In this document: positions 1 to 10,400 of the stretch, piece after piece | How the letters are laid out: every line of letters begins with the position of its first letter | Numbering within the stretch: the first letter of the stretch is position 1 | From: JBBQDK01 sp038319625 | GTDB lineage: Bacteria > Pseudomonadota > Gammaproteobacteria > JBBQDK01 | NCBI GenBank assembly: GCA_038319625.1 | Contig: JBBQDK010000020.1 | Coordinates: forward strand, 1 to 25,932 | Length of the DNA stretch: 25,932 nt | Direction: 5' to 3' | Made by a program: the position numbers and the translations under genes | The notes under the pieces: generated by a model | Databases searched by the model: none | The model's input: only the letters and a program-made list of their open reading frames with translations | What the model was told of the DNA's origin: nothing

Positions 1-1
1 G

Positions 2-3000
2 GTGACCTACACCGTCACCACTACCAACAACGGACCCGACACCGTCTCCGGGGTGGTGATGACCGACACGATTCCCGGCTATGTCAGCGGTGCTGGCGGC
101 ACGGGCGTCGGCGTCAGCGACAACTCCGGCGGCAAGTTCGCCTGCACGACTGGTAACACCGTGACCTGCACGATGCTGGGCGGTCAGAACATGGTCAATG
201 GTGAAAGCGTCGTGTTCACGATTCTGGTCGACCGCCCTCTGATCGACGGCAGTCTGACCAACACCGCGACCGTGACCTCCACCGTGCTCGGCGATCCGAA
301 CCGCAATAACAATTCCGCGACAGCGAATGTGACCGTCGATCCGGTCGCCGACCTTGAGGTTGTCAGCAAGAGCGTCAGTCCGACGACCGTACAGGCCGGC
401 ACCAATGCGACCTATGTCATCACCGTGCACAACATCGGACCTTCCAGCTCACAGAATGTCATGCTCAACGATGTCTTCACGACACCACCCGGCGACTCTG
501 GCTACACGTTCCTCTCGGCCACGCCGAGCAAGGGCAGTTGCGCGGCCTTCAACACCGGTACCGAAACGCTCAGTTGCAACCTCGGCACGCTCACCAGCGG
601 CGAAACCGAAACTATCATCACAGTGATCCGGCCGAACTGGATGAGCGGCGATCCATCGCGCACCCTCGGCAATACCGCCACGATCAGCAGTGCCACCACA
701 TTGGACCGTGACAACAGCAACAATCAGAAATCCGCCACGCTCAACATCAATACATCTGGTCTCGATCTGCTGGTCAACAAGACCGATCTGGTCGACCCGA
801 TCGGTTACGACCCGACCACACCCGCCAACAATATCGTCACCTACCGCATCGACATCACCAATCAGGGACCGTCGCTGGCCACCGGCCTGACCCTGGTCGA
901 CACCTTGTCGCCGAAGGCCGGCAAGACCATGCGTTTTCTCTGCGACAAGACCAACGCGGGCGATGACTGTGCGGTGGTTTCCGGCGCATCGCTGTGCAAC
1001 AACCTCAATACCGCAGATACCGGACCGGCAACACTGGCGGTGACCTGCCTGCTGCCCAATCTTGCCGTCAACGCGACCACCACGCGGTATCTGGACTTCC
1101 GTGTCGAGACCGCGCCGGACGCCACCGGCGACACCCACAGCGATAGTGCGACGGTGTCTTCCAACGAACACGACAGCAACCTCTCGAACAACACCGAGAG
1201 CGAATCGACCACCTACAAGAAGCGCGTCGATCTCGCGCTCACCAAAGTCGCCTCGCAGGCCACCGTGCAGATGCGCGAACCGTTCAGCTGGACGTTGACA
1301 GTCACCAACAACGGACCCGGCGACAGCGACACCACCACCGTCACCGACACCCTGCCGAGCGGCATAGTGTTCAATGGCGCGACACCCTCCTGGAGCAACA
1401 CCAATGCCGCACCCGCCTCAGGCACCTGCGGCACGGCCGGACAGGTATTGACGTGCAACCTCGGGCTACTGGAATCGGGAAAGATCGCCACCATCACCGT
1501 TCCGGTGCGCGTCAACACCTACTCGGCGAGCATCTCCAACTGTGCCACCGCGACCACCGATCAGGTCGATCCGGTCAGCACCAACAATGTCAATCAATGC
1601 GGCAGCGTCTCCGTGCAGCGCTCGCGCTTCGACGGCATCGTCTATCGCGACCTCAACGACAACGGCACCCAGCAGGGCGGCGAGACCGGTATCCAAAGCG
1701 TCACGGTAAAGCTCACCGGGACCGACGCGTACGGTAACGCGGTGAACAGCACCGCCACCACCAACAGCAGCGGCGCCTTCACCTTCAACAATCTTTCGCC
1801 CTCCAACCCAAGCGGCTATACCCTGACCGAAACGCAGCCGGCCGGCTATTTCGACGGTCAGGATTTTGATCGGATGGCGGTGATCGGCGGCAGTAAATTC
1901 ACCGACGTCATTGCATCGATTCAACTCGCCGCCAACACTACCCTGACCGGTTTCCTGTTTGGCGAACTGTCGCCCGCCAGCATCACCGGCACGATCTGGC
2001 ATGACGTCAATAACGACGGTGTGATCAACGCCGGTGAGGTCACACGTATCAGCGGCGTCAGCGTCGCGCTGACCGGCACCGACGATCTCGGCAATGCAGT
2101 CAACACCAGCGTCAGCACCAGCGCCAGCGGTGTCTACAGCTTCGCCAGTCTTAGGCCCGGCACCTACACCGTCACTGAAACGCAACCCGCCGGCTGGCTG
2201 CGCGGACTCGCCATTGCCGGCAGCGGCGCCGCCACGGCCGGCACACCCGATAATGCGCTAGCCTCAGCGAGCTACGGGAACGTGATCGCGGGCTTGGTGT
2301 TGACCGCGGGACAAACAGCCGCGGGCTACAATTTCGCGGAACTGCGCAGCACCTCACTGAGTGGCAACGTCTGGCACGACGCCAACAATAACGCCGTGCG
2401 CGAGGCCGGCGAGACCACGGGCATCAGCGCCATCACCATCACGCTCAGCGGCACCGATTACCTTGGCAATGCCGTCAGCATGACAACGACCACCGCGGCT
2501 GACGGCACCTACAGCTTCACCAGCTTGAATCCCGGTACCTACACGCTCGACGAAGGTGCGGTCAGCGGGTATTTGCCCGGCAAGAGTGCCACGGGGACCG
2601 GCACCACCGGCGCCGGCAGTGCGGACAACACACCGGCGTCCCCCACCTTCAGCACCCGTATCAGCGGCATCGTACTGGCCTCCAACGAGTCTGGCGTCAA
2701 TTTCAATTTCGGCGAGGTCCTCAGCACCTCGCTCGGTGGTGCGGTCTGGTATGACGCCGACAACAATGGCGTGCGCGAAGCGGGCGAAACTACCGGCATC
2801 AGCGGTATTACCATCACACTGAACGGCACGGACGATCTCGGCGCCGCCGTCTCTGCCACAACCACCTCGGCAGCAGATGGCTCCTATAATTTCACCGCCC
2901 TACGTCCCGGAACGTATCGCTTGGATGAAGGCGCCGTCAGCGGCTATTTGCCCGGCAAGAGCGCAACCGGCACCGGCACCGGCATCGCTGGCACTGCGGA

Positions 3001-6000
3001 CAACACGCCGGCGTCGCCCACGTTCAGCACCCGCATCAGCGGCATCGGGCTCGGCTCCGGCAACGTCGGCATCAATTACAACTTCGGCGAGGTACACAAC
3101 ACCAATATCAGCGGAAACGTTTGGTTTGACGCCAACAACGACGGCGTGCGCGATGCCGGCGAAACCACCGGCATCGGCGGCATCACCCTCACGCTCACCG
3201 GCACCGACGACCTAGGTAACACCGTCACGCAAAGCACGACCACGGCGGCTGATGGCTCGTACAGTTTCAGCACATTGCGTCCCGGAACCTATCAATTGGA
3301 CGAAGGTGCGGTCAGTGGCTATCTGCCAGGGCGCAGTGCGACAGGTATAGGCGCGGCAACGCCGGGCAGTGCCGACAACACACCCGCCTCTGCGACATTT
3401 AGCACCCGCATCAGCGGCATCGTGCTGGCCTCCAACGACAGCGCCACCGCCTACAACTTCGGTGAAATCTTGGCGACTTCGTTGTCCGGCGCCGTCTGGC
3501 ACGACGCCAACAACAATGGCGTGCGCGAGTCGGGCGAGACCACCGGCATCGCCGGCGTCACCCTCACGCTTAGTGGCACGGATGATCTCGGCAATACGGT
3601 CAACCTCACCGCCAACACCGCCGCGAACGGCGCCTACAGCTTCACCGGCTTGCGCCCCGGCACTTATCAACTCGATGAAGGTGCAATCGGCAGCTACCTG
3701 TCCGGACTCAGCGCCGCCGGTACCGGCGCCGCCACCGTGGGCACGGCTGATAACACTATCGGCTCGCCCACCTTCAGTAACCGCATCAGCGGCATCGTGC
3801 TGGCCCCGGGCAATACTGCCGCTGATTACAATTTTGGCGAAGTGCACGCCACCAGCCTATCGGGATATGTCTGGTCCGACCTGAACAACGACGGTGTGCG
3901 CGATGCGGGCGAGACCACCGGCATCAGCGGCATCATCCTCACGCTCAGTGGCACGGATGACCTTGGCAATCCCATCAGCCTCAATACGACCAGTGCCGCC
4001 AATGGCAGCTACAGCTTCGCCAACTTGCGCCCCGGTACCTATCAGTTGGATGAAGGCGTCGTCACAGGCTACAAACCCGGCTTGGCGGCAACCGGTAGCG
4101 GCGCCGCGACGACGGGCAGCGCCGACAATACCATCGCCTCACCCCACTTCGGCAATCGCATCAGCGGCGTGGTACTGGCTTCCGACAATACTGCCATCGA
4201 ATACAACTTCGGCGAGCTGGCTAATACCTCGATTAACGGTTTTGTCTGGCACGACGCCAATAATGACGGCGTGCGCGACGCCGGCGAAACCACGGGCATC
4301 GCCGGTATCACCATCACGCTCAACGGTACCGACGATCTGGGCAATGCCATCAATCAGACAGCCAACACAGCGGCCGATGGCAGTTATGGATTCGCCAGTC
4401 TCCGTCCCGGCAACTACCGCGTGGATGAAGGCAGTGTCGCCGGTTATGCACCGGGTCGCGCCGCCGCGGGCAGCGGTGCCGCGACAACGGGCACTCCCAA
4501 CAATGCGCCCGCCTCACCCGATTACGGCAATCAGATCACCGGCATCGTCCTGGCCGCCGGCAATGTCGCCGTCAATAACAACTTCGGCGAGGTACTGAGC
4601 AACTCCCTGTCCGGACGCGTCTATAACGACATCAACGGCAATGGCAGCCAGGACGGCACCGAGCCTGGTATCAGCGGCGTCACCATCACCCTTACCGGCA
4701 CCAATGATCTAGGCAGCAGCGTCACACTACCCGTCACGACAGACAGCAACGGCGATTACAGCTTCACCGGTTTGCGTCCCGGCGTGTATACACTCACCGA
4801 AATACAACCCAGCAACTATGTCGACAGCACTGACAGTCTCGGCAACAAGGGCGGAACGCTCGGCAACGACGTCTTCAGCGCTATCACTCTGGTGTCGGGC
4901 GACGCCGGCATCAATTATGTCTTCGTCGAACGCAGCACCAGTCTCAGCGGCAGCGTATACGTCGACAGCAACAACAACGGCCTGCGTGATAGCGGTGAAG
5001 CGGGCATCCCGAACGTCAGCATTCGCCTCAGCGGCACCAACGCCACCGGCACGGCGGTAAATGCAACGACACTCACCGGCAGCAACGGCAACTATCAGTT
5101 CACCGCCCTGCCCGCCAGCAATACCGGCGGTTACACGCTGACCGAAACACAACCCGCTCTGTGGGCCGATGGGCAGGACCACGCCGGCAGCGCCGGTGGT
5201 ACGGCGGGCAACGATGTCATCACCGGCATCGTACTCGGGTCCACCGATTTCGGTACCGCTTATGTCTTCGGCGAACACGGCGGCGCACTGTCCGGGCGCG
5301 TCTATAACGATTTAAACAACAATGGTGTGCGCGAACCCGTCGAACCCGGCATTCCCGGCGTCACCATCACGCTATCCGGCAACGACAGCAACGGCACGCC
5401 CATCACGCACACGGTTACCACCGTGGCAGATGGCACTTATCGCATCGCTGACCTGCCGTTACCCGACAACGCCGGCTACACATTGACCGAAACACAACCC
5501 ACCGGCAATACCGATGGTATCGATACGCTTGGCAGCCTGGGTGGCACGCTTGGTAACGATATCTTCAGCAATATTACGCTGCCGATAGCCGGCGCTATCG
5601 GGACGGACTACAACTACGGCGAGCGTACCACCAGCATCGCCGAGGTCTCCGGCAAGGTATGGCTGGACAGTAATCACGACCGTCTCGATAACGATGGCAA
5701 TGGGCAACCGGGCTGGGCCGTCGAGCTGATTCATCGCGCCGATCCACTGGATAACAGTGGTTATGACTTGATCGCCACAGCGACGACCGACAGCAACGGA
5801 CAGTACGACTTCACCGGCCTCACACCCGGCAGTGGTTACGAAATACGTTTCCGCCACCCCAACGGTGGCTACATTTACGGCAAGCCGCAATCGACCGAAC
5901 CCGGTGTTGATCTGACCTATGGCACTATTCGCAATCTGACGCTGAACGCCGGTATCACGGTCATCAATCAGGATTTGCCACTGGATCCCGACGGCGTGAT

Positions 6001-7459
6001 CTACAACGCGCTGACACGGGTGCCGGTAGCCGGTGCGGCGATTACCTTGAGCGGTCCGGCGGGATTCGACGCGAACCTGCATCTGGTCGGCGGTGCAAGC
6101 AATCTCACACAGACCACCGGCAGTGATGGCCAATATCAGTATCTGCTGTTACCCACCGCACCGGCAGGCACCTATCGCCTGACGGTCACCGAACCGGTCG
6201 GCTACGTACCGGGCGGCTCAGTGATGCTGCCGGCCTGCACTAACACGCCGATGATCAGTACCGCACCCGATCCGGCGTTGGTGCAGATCAACAACACACC
6301 ACCCGCGGCCGCTGCGACCGTGCACAATTCGGCAAGCTGCCCGACAGATTCGGGCGGCTTCGTCGCCGGTGCGGCAAGCACACAATATTTTCTGTCCTTC
6401 GCGCTGACGCCGAGCAGTTCGGCCAATGTGGTCAACAACCATATTCCGCTCGACCCGATTACTGACGGCGCGTTCACGGTTGTTAAATCCACGCCCTTGC
6501 TGAACGTCTCGCGCGGCGATCTGGTGCCGTACACGATTCGCGTGCTGAACAACTTCGCCGCGACGCTCCCACATATGGATCTGCGCGATCAGATACCGCC
6601 CGGCTTCAAGTACAAGTCCGGTACCGCGACACTTGATGGCCTGCCAGTGGAACCGCAGATGCAGGGCCGCACGCTGACGTGGGCAGACCTCACCTTCACG
6701 CCCAGTCAGGAGCGCGTGGTGAAATTGATGTTGGTGGTGGGTGGCGGCGTCAGCGAAGGTGACTATATCAATCAGGCCTGGGTGGAAAACAACCTGATCG
6801 GTGTCATCGTCTCGAATGTCGCTACCGCCAAGGTACGCGTCGTGCCCGATCCAACCTTCGATTGTTCCGACCTAATCGGCAAAGTGTTCGACGACAGGAA
6901 CGCCAACGGCTACCAGGATAAAGGCGAACTTGGCATCGCCGGTGTGCGCATCGCTACTGTGCGTGGCCTGCTGGTGACCACCGACGCCTATGGCCGCTTC
7001 CATGTGACCTGCGCGGACATACCCAACGAAGATCACGGCTCCAATTTCATTATGAAACTGGATGAACGCTCGCTGCCGTCCGGTTATCGCCTGACGACCG
7101 AGAATCCGCGCGTGGTACGGCTGACGCGCGGCAAGCTCACCAAACTGAATTTCGGCGCCTCCATCCATCGGGTCATACGCATCGACGTCACTGCGGTGGC
7201 CTTCGACAGCGATGACACGGCACTTAAACCACAATGGGAGACCCAACTCGATCAGGTCGTGCATCTGCTGAAACAACAGCCCTCGGTACTGCGTCTGGGC
7301 TATGCGCGCGCAGCTGACGAGCCTGCGCGTCTGGCGACCCGTCGCATCGATGCGCTGGCCGATCGGATTCAGAAACGCTGGCAGTCACAACATTGCTGCT
7401 ATGCACTGGAGATAGAAACAGAGATGCACGCGCAGTCAACGTCAGGGGCTGCGCCATGA
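2..7459 (+). CDS. Giant DUF11 / SdrD-B-repeat surface protein with OmpA-like C-terminus (5' partial)
   Basis: The reading frame is open at the left edge, so the true start lies upstream; 2485 residues are visible. Domain order in visible residues: four DUF11-type beta-sandwiches (about 1-112, 113-252, 253-409, 410-540; signature 'TNNGPDTVSG', 'TNNGPGDSDT'); at least eleven SdrD-B/Cna-B-like repeats (541-1880) opening with 'W/Y-x-D-x-N-N-D-G-V-R', followed by two diverged ones (to about 2155); another DUF11-like domain (about 2158-2285); one further SdrD-B-like unit (about 2288-2390); and an OmpA-like segment (about 2393-2475), which suggests peptidoglycan tethering. The D-x-N-x-D-G loops resemble the calcium loops of staphylococcal Sdr B domains. 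The stop overlaps the start of the next gene (ATGA). A role as a long cell-surface rod or adhesin is inferred from architecture; the ligand is unknown. The OmpA domain is degenerate, so anchoring is less certain. Confidence 0.85.
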   Translation: MTYTVTTTNNGPDTVSGVVMTDTIPGYVSGAGGTGVGVSDNSGGKFACTTGNTVTCTMLGGQNMVNGESVVFTILVDRPLIDGSLTNTATVTSTVLGDPNRNNNSATANVTVDPVADLEVVSKSVSPTTVQAGTNATYVITVHNIGPSSSQNVMLNDVFTTPPGDSGYTFLSATPSKGSCAAFNTGTETLSCNLGTLTSGETETIITVIRPNWMSGDPSRTLGNTATISSATTLDRDNSNNQKSATLNINTSGLDLLVNKTDLVDPIGYDPTTPANNIVTYRIDITNQGPSLATGLTLVDTLSPKAGKTMRFLCDKTNAGDDCAVVSGASLCNNLNTADTGPATLAVTCLLPNLAVNATTTRYLDFRVETAPDATGDTHSDSATVSSNEHDSNLSNNTESESTTYKKRVDLALTKVASQATVQMREPFSWTLTVTNNGPGDSDTTTVTDTLPSGIVFNGATPSWSNTNAAPASGTCGTAGQVLTCNLGLLESGKIATITVPVRVNTYSASISNCATATTDQVDPVSTNNVNQCGSVSVQRSRFDGIVYRDLNDNGTQQGGETGIQSVTVKLTGTDAYGNAVNSTATTNSSGAFTFNNLSPSNPSGYTLTETQPAGYFDGQDFDRMAVIGGSKFTDVIASIQLAANTTLTGFLFGELSPASITGTIWHDVNNDGVINAGEVTRISGVSVALTGTDDLGNAVNTSVSTSASGVYSFASLRPGTYTVTETQPAGWLRGLAIAGSGAATAGTPDNALASASYGNVIAGLVLTAGQTAAGYNFAELRSTSLSGNVWHDANNNAVREAGETTGISAITITLSGTDYLGNAVSMTTTTAADGTYSFTSLNPGTYTLDEGAVSGYLPGKSATGTGTTGAGSADNTPASPTFSTRISGIVLASNESGVNFNFGEVLSTSLGGAVWYDADNNGVREAGETTGISGITITLNGTDDLGAAVSATTTSAADGSYNFTALRPGTYRLDEGAVSGYLPGKSATGTGTGIAGTADNTPASPTFSTRISGIGLGSGNVGINYNFGEVHNTNISGNVWFDANNDGVRDAGETTGIGGITLTLTGTDDLGNTVTQSTTTAADGSYSFSTLRPGTYQLDEGAVSGYLPGRSATGIGAATPGSADNTPASATFSTRISGIVLASNDSATAYNFGEILATSLSGAVWHDANNNGVRESGETTGIAGVTLTLSGTDDLGNTVNLTANTAANGAYSFTGLRPGTYQLDEGAIGSYLSGLSAAGTGAATVGTADNTIGSPTFSNRISGIVLAPGNTAADYNFGEVHATSLSGYVWSDLNNDGVRDAGETTGISGIILTLSGTDDLGNPISLNTTSAANGSYSFANLRPGTYQLDEGVVTGYKPGLAATGSGAATTGSADNTIASPHFGNRISGVVLASDNTAIEYNFGELANTSINGFVWHDANNDGVRDAGETTGIAGITITLNGTDDLGNAINQTANTAADGSYGFASLRPGNYRVDEGSVAGYAPGRAAAGSGAATTGTPNNAPASPDYGNQITGIVLAAGNVAVNNNFGEVLSNSLSGRVYNDINGNGSQDGTEPGISGVTITLTGTNDLGSSVTLPVTTDSNGDYSFTGLRPGVYTLTEIQPSNYVDSTDSLGNKGGTLGNDVFSAITLVSGDAGINYVFVERSTSLSGSVYVDSNNNGLRDSGEAGIPNVSIRLSGTNATGTAVNATTLTGSNGNYQFTALPASNTGGYTLTETQPALWADGQDHAGSAGGTAGNDVITGIVLGSTDFGTAYVFGEHGGALSGRVYNDLNNNGVREPVEPGIPGVTITLSGNDSNGTPITHTVTTVADGTYRIADLPLPDNAGYTLTETQPTGNTDGIDTLGSLGGTLGNDIFSNITLPIAGAIGTDYNYGERTTSIAEVSGKVWLDSNHDRLDNDGNGQPGWAVELIHRADPLDNSGYDLIATATTDSNGQYDFTGLTPGSGYEIRFRHPNGGYIYGKPQSTEPGVDLTYGTIRNLTLNAGITVINQDLPLDPDGVIYNALTRVPVAGAAITLSGPAGFDANLHLVGGASNLTQTTGSDGQYQYLLLPTAPAGTYRLTVTEPVGYVPGGSVMLPACTNTPMISTAPDPALVQINNTPPAAAATVHNSASCPTDSGGFVAGAASTQYFLSFALTPSSSANVVNNHIPLDPITDGAFTVVKSTPLLNVSRGDLVPYTIRVLNNFAATLPHMDLRDQIPPGFKYKSGTATLDGLPVEPQMQGRTLTWADLTFTPSQERVVKLMLVVGGGVSEGDYINQAWVENNLIGVIVSNVATAKVRVVPDPTFDCSDLIGKVFDDRNANGYQDKGELGIAGVRIATVRGLLVTTDAYGRFHVTCADIPNEDHGSNFIMKLDERSLPSGYRLTTENPRVVRLTRGKLTKLNFGASIHRVIRIDVTAVAFDSDDTALKPQWETQLDQVVHLLKQQPSVLRLGYARAADEPARLATRRIDALADRIQKRWQSQHCCYALEIETEMHAQSTSGAAP
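1622..5640 (+). repeat. Tandem SdrD-B-like coding repeats, mostly exactly 375 bp apart
   Basis: Taking the conserved aromatic codon of the 'V-W/Y-x-D' opening as anchor, units start at 1643, 1997, 2372, 2747, 3122, 3497, 3872, 4247, 4622, 4958 and 5303, with a diverged one at 5660. From 1997 to 4622 seven successive intervals are exactly 375 bp (125 residues); the flanking intervals are 354, 336, 345 and 357 bp. The third and fourth units share 'LDEGAVSGYLPGKSATGTGT' and the fifth differs from this only slightly, pointing to recent internal duplication. These are protein-coding repeats within the giant surface protein. Confidence 0.9.
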
Positions 7460-10400
7460 TCCGTATCACATGGCACACGAAACTATGGATTGCCGCCATC
7501 GCCTGCGCGCTGTCGTGGCCCATCCATGCCGACGATCAAGCACCTCATTGCGGCCAGGGCGATGCAGAAAAATGCCAGCTGCCCGAACAGCATGGCAAAC
7601 TCATCGCCAATAGCGTGGTGCGTGAGACCGGTGCGCCGCCCGCCAATACTGAACTGCACAGCGTGGCGCCAAATCACACCGGCGATTGCAAGGCCGCCGC
7701 GCAGATGCCGGCGCCGGCGTTCCGTATCAGCGTCGACGGTGTACCGCTGGATACGGCCACCGGCAAGGACAGCACCGATGCACAGCGATGCGCCGATCTG
7801 GCGCTGGCGCGCGCCGATATCCAGATCCGCTATGACAGCGGTGAGCAGACGCCGTGGCTGAATGCGCACGCCACGCCGAATGCGGTCGTTGCCGGTCACG
7901 CCGTGCGCTTTGCCACGTACAGCAACTACGCCGCCTGGATCAGCAAGGCCGAGCTGCGACTGTTCGGCTCGGACCGTACGCCGAACCAAAAACCGCTGGC
8001 CATCGTACCCGTCGATATCAATGGGGTTGCACACTGGACGCCGCCGGCAGGACATTACGATACCTACGCCTATGTCCTGCGTGTCTACACCAGAGATGAA
8101 AAATTCGATGAGACGCGCGCTAAGCCGCTCAATGTCGTGCGCAGTCTGCCTGCTGAAAAGCAGCCCATTGACGATATCCTTGCCGGATACGGTGAAGACA
8201 GCCTGGCACTGCACAACATTCCGGTCAAAGGCGGCGCGGTCACCGCCAGCGGCACGCATGTGCAACCTGGCGATAGTGTGCATTTCATGGGTGTCGCGAT
8301 ACCGGTCGATAAAACAGGTACGTTTGCCGCACGCCAGATCCTGCCGCCGGGTCCGCATACCGTGGTCGTCACCGTGCAGGATACCAAGGGCAACGTAACA
8401 CGCTTCACGCGCAATCTTTCCATCGCGGATAACGACTGGTTCTACATCGGTCTCGCCGATCTGACTTTGGGTCACAATAACAGCAGCGGTCCGGTTAAAC
8501 TCGTAACCGGCGATACGAGCGGTCACTACGACAACACGATCTATACGGATGGCCGCCTGGCTTTCTATCTGAAGGGCAAGATCAAGGGCGAGTACCTTCT
8601 CACTGCCGCCGCCGACACGCGTGAACAGCCGCTTAGGGATCTGTTCAGCAATTTCGCCAGCAAAGACCCGCGCTATCTGCTGCGCCGTCTCGACGCCGAA
8701 CGCTATTACCCGGTCTATGGTGACGATAGCACCACACTCGACGACGCGCCCACAGATGGAAAATTCTTCGTCAAGATAGAACGCGGTGATTCGCAGGTGA
8801 TGTGGGGCAATTTCCAGACCTCGCTCACCGGGACGGAGTTTATCCAGTACAACCGGGGTCTGTACGGCGCGCGCGTCAAACTGGTCGCGGAAGACACGAC
8901 ACGCTATGGCGAGAAGCGCGGCAGCGTCGAGGGTTTTGTTGCCGATCCGGGCAGTCTGCCCGGCCGTGATGAATTCCGCGGCACCGGCGGTTCTCTGTAT
9001 TACCTGCGCCGTCAGGATGTGACGCAGGGTTCAGAGCGGGTGTGGGTCGAGGTGCGCGACAAGGATACCGGCCTGGTCCTTCAAACCCGCTACCTGATAC
9101 CAGGCCAGGATTACGATGTGAACTACCTACAGGGCCGCGTGCTGCTGCGCGAGGCACTGGGCTCAACTGCGGGTGGTGGCACGCTGATCCGCGACGGCGC
9201 CCTGAGCGGCCAGTCGGCGTACCTGGTAATCAGCTATGAATACACACCCGGCCTGGCCTCGCTCAATGATCTGGTCAACGGCGGGCGGGCGCAATATTGG
9301 GTCGACGATCATATCGGCGTGGGCGTCACTGGTTACCGCCAGGACAGCACCGGCATGTGGCAGCGCCTGAGCGGGGCCGATCTGACCCTTCGTTATAAGC
9401 CCGGCACGTATCTGAAAATTGAAGGCGCACATTCCGAAGGACCGGGCAGCGGCGCGAATATTTCGCAGGATGGCGGTTTCAACTTCAGCGGAATGGCGGC
9501 AGGCGATGGCACGGCGAATGCAAAACGCATCGAGGCCGCCAGCGACTTCTCGGAGCTCAGCCCCGATCTGAAGGGTCACGCCAGAATCTACAAACAGGAT
9601 CGCGGAGCGGGTTTCTCCGGTCCCGGTCAAATCACCGGTAGCGAGGATCTCGCACAACAGGGCGCGGCCTTGGATTGGTCGGTCACGGAGGCGACCACGC
9701 TGTCTGTAAAGGCTGATGAACTCGATGCAATGACGCGCCGTGTGCGTGCGGTGGAAGTGGATGCCCATCACAAACTAAACGCGAACTGGGCTGCGGCGGC
9801 CGGCATCAAAAACGACGATCGCTTCTCCGATGTCGTCAGCGCCAGCCCGTTGCTCGATCAAAACGGCAATCGCACCGACGTGATCGTGCGCGGTGAATAT
9901 CAACCCGACACCGCCAAGGAGCAGAAACCGGCATGGTCCGCCTATTCCTATCTTCAAGGCACTGCGGCGCGCAGCGGCACCCGAGACAACAACGACCGTC
10001 TTGGCATTGGCGGCACGCGCCAGATCAGCAAGCGCACGTCATTGACAGGCGAGGCATCGGGTGGTGACGGCGGCTTCGGTGCACTGGCACGTGGCGACTA
10101 TCAGGTAGACGACAATAGCAGCCTGTATCTCAATTACGCACTGGATACCGACCGTACTGATACCGGTTACCGTGGTCGTCAGGGACTGCTCAGCACCGGT
10201 GGCCGCGATCGTTTTTCGGACAGCGTGAGCGTGTTCGGAGAAGAACGTCTGCAGCACGGTGCGGGACCCAGCGGATTGACCCATGCTTACGGTATCGATC
10301 TGACGCCGAACGAACGCTGGAATTACGGACTCACGGCCGAGGTCGGCACATTGAGCGATCCACTGATCGGCGACATGAATCGCAAGGCCTTCGGTGCATC

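Noticed and set aside
449..2185. Long minus-strand open frames opposite the giant surface protein
   Set aside because: Low-complexity shadows of the repeat-rich plus-strand gene with no ribosome binding site or family likeness.
1997..4624. CRISPR array suggested by regular spacing
   Set aside because: The 375-bp period lies wholly within one open frame and encodes protein domains; repeats are not short and identical with unique spacers.
7393..7455. Earlier start for the barrel protein at 7393
   Set aside because: It would place 21 extra polar residues before the signal peptide and lie inside the upstream OmpA-like domain; the ATGA start at 7456 fits better.
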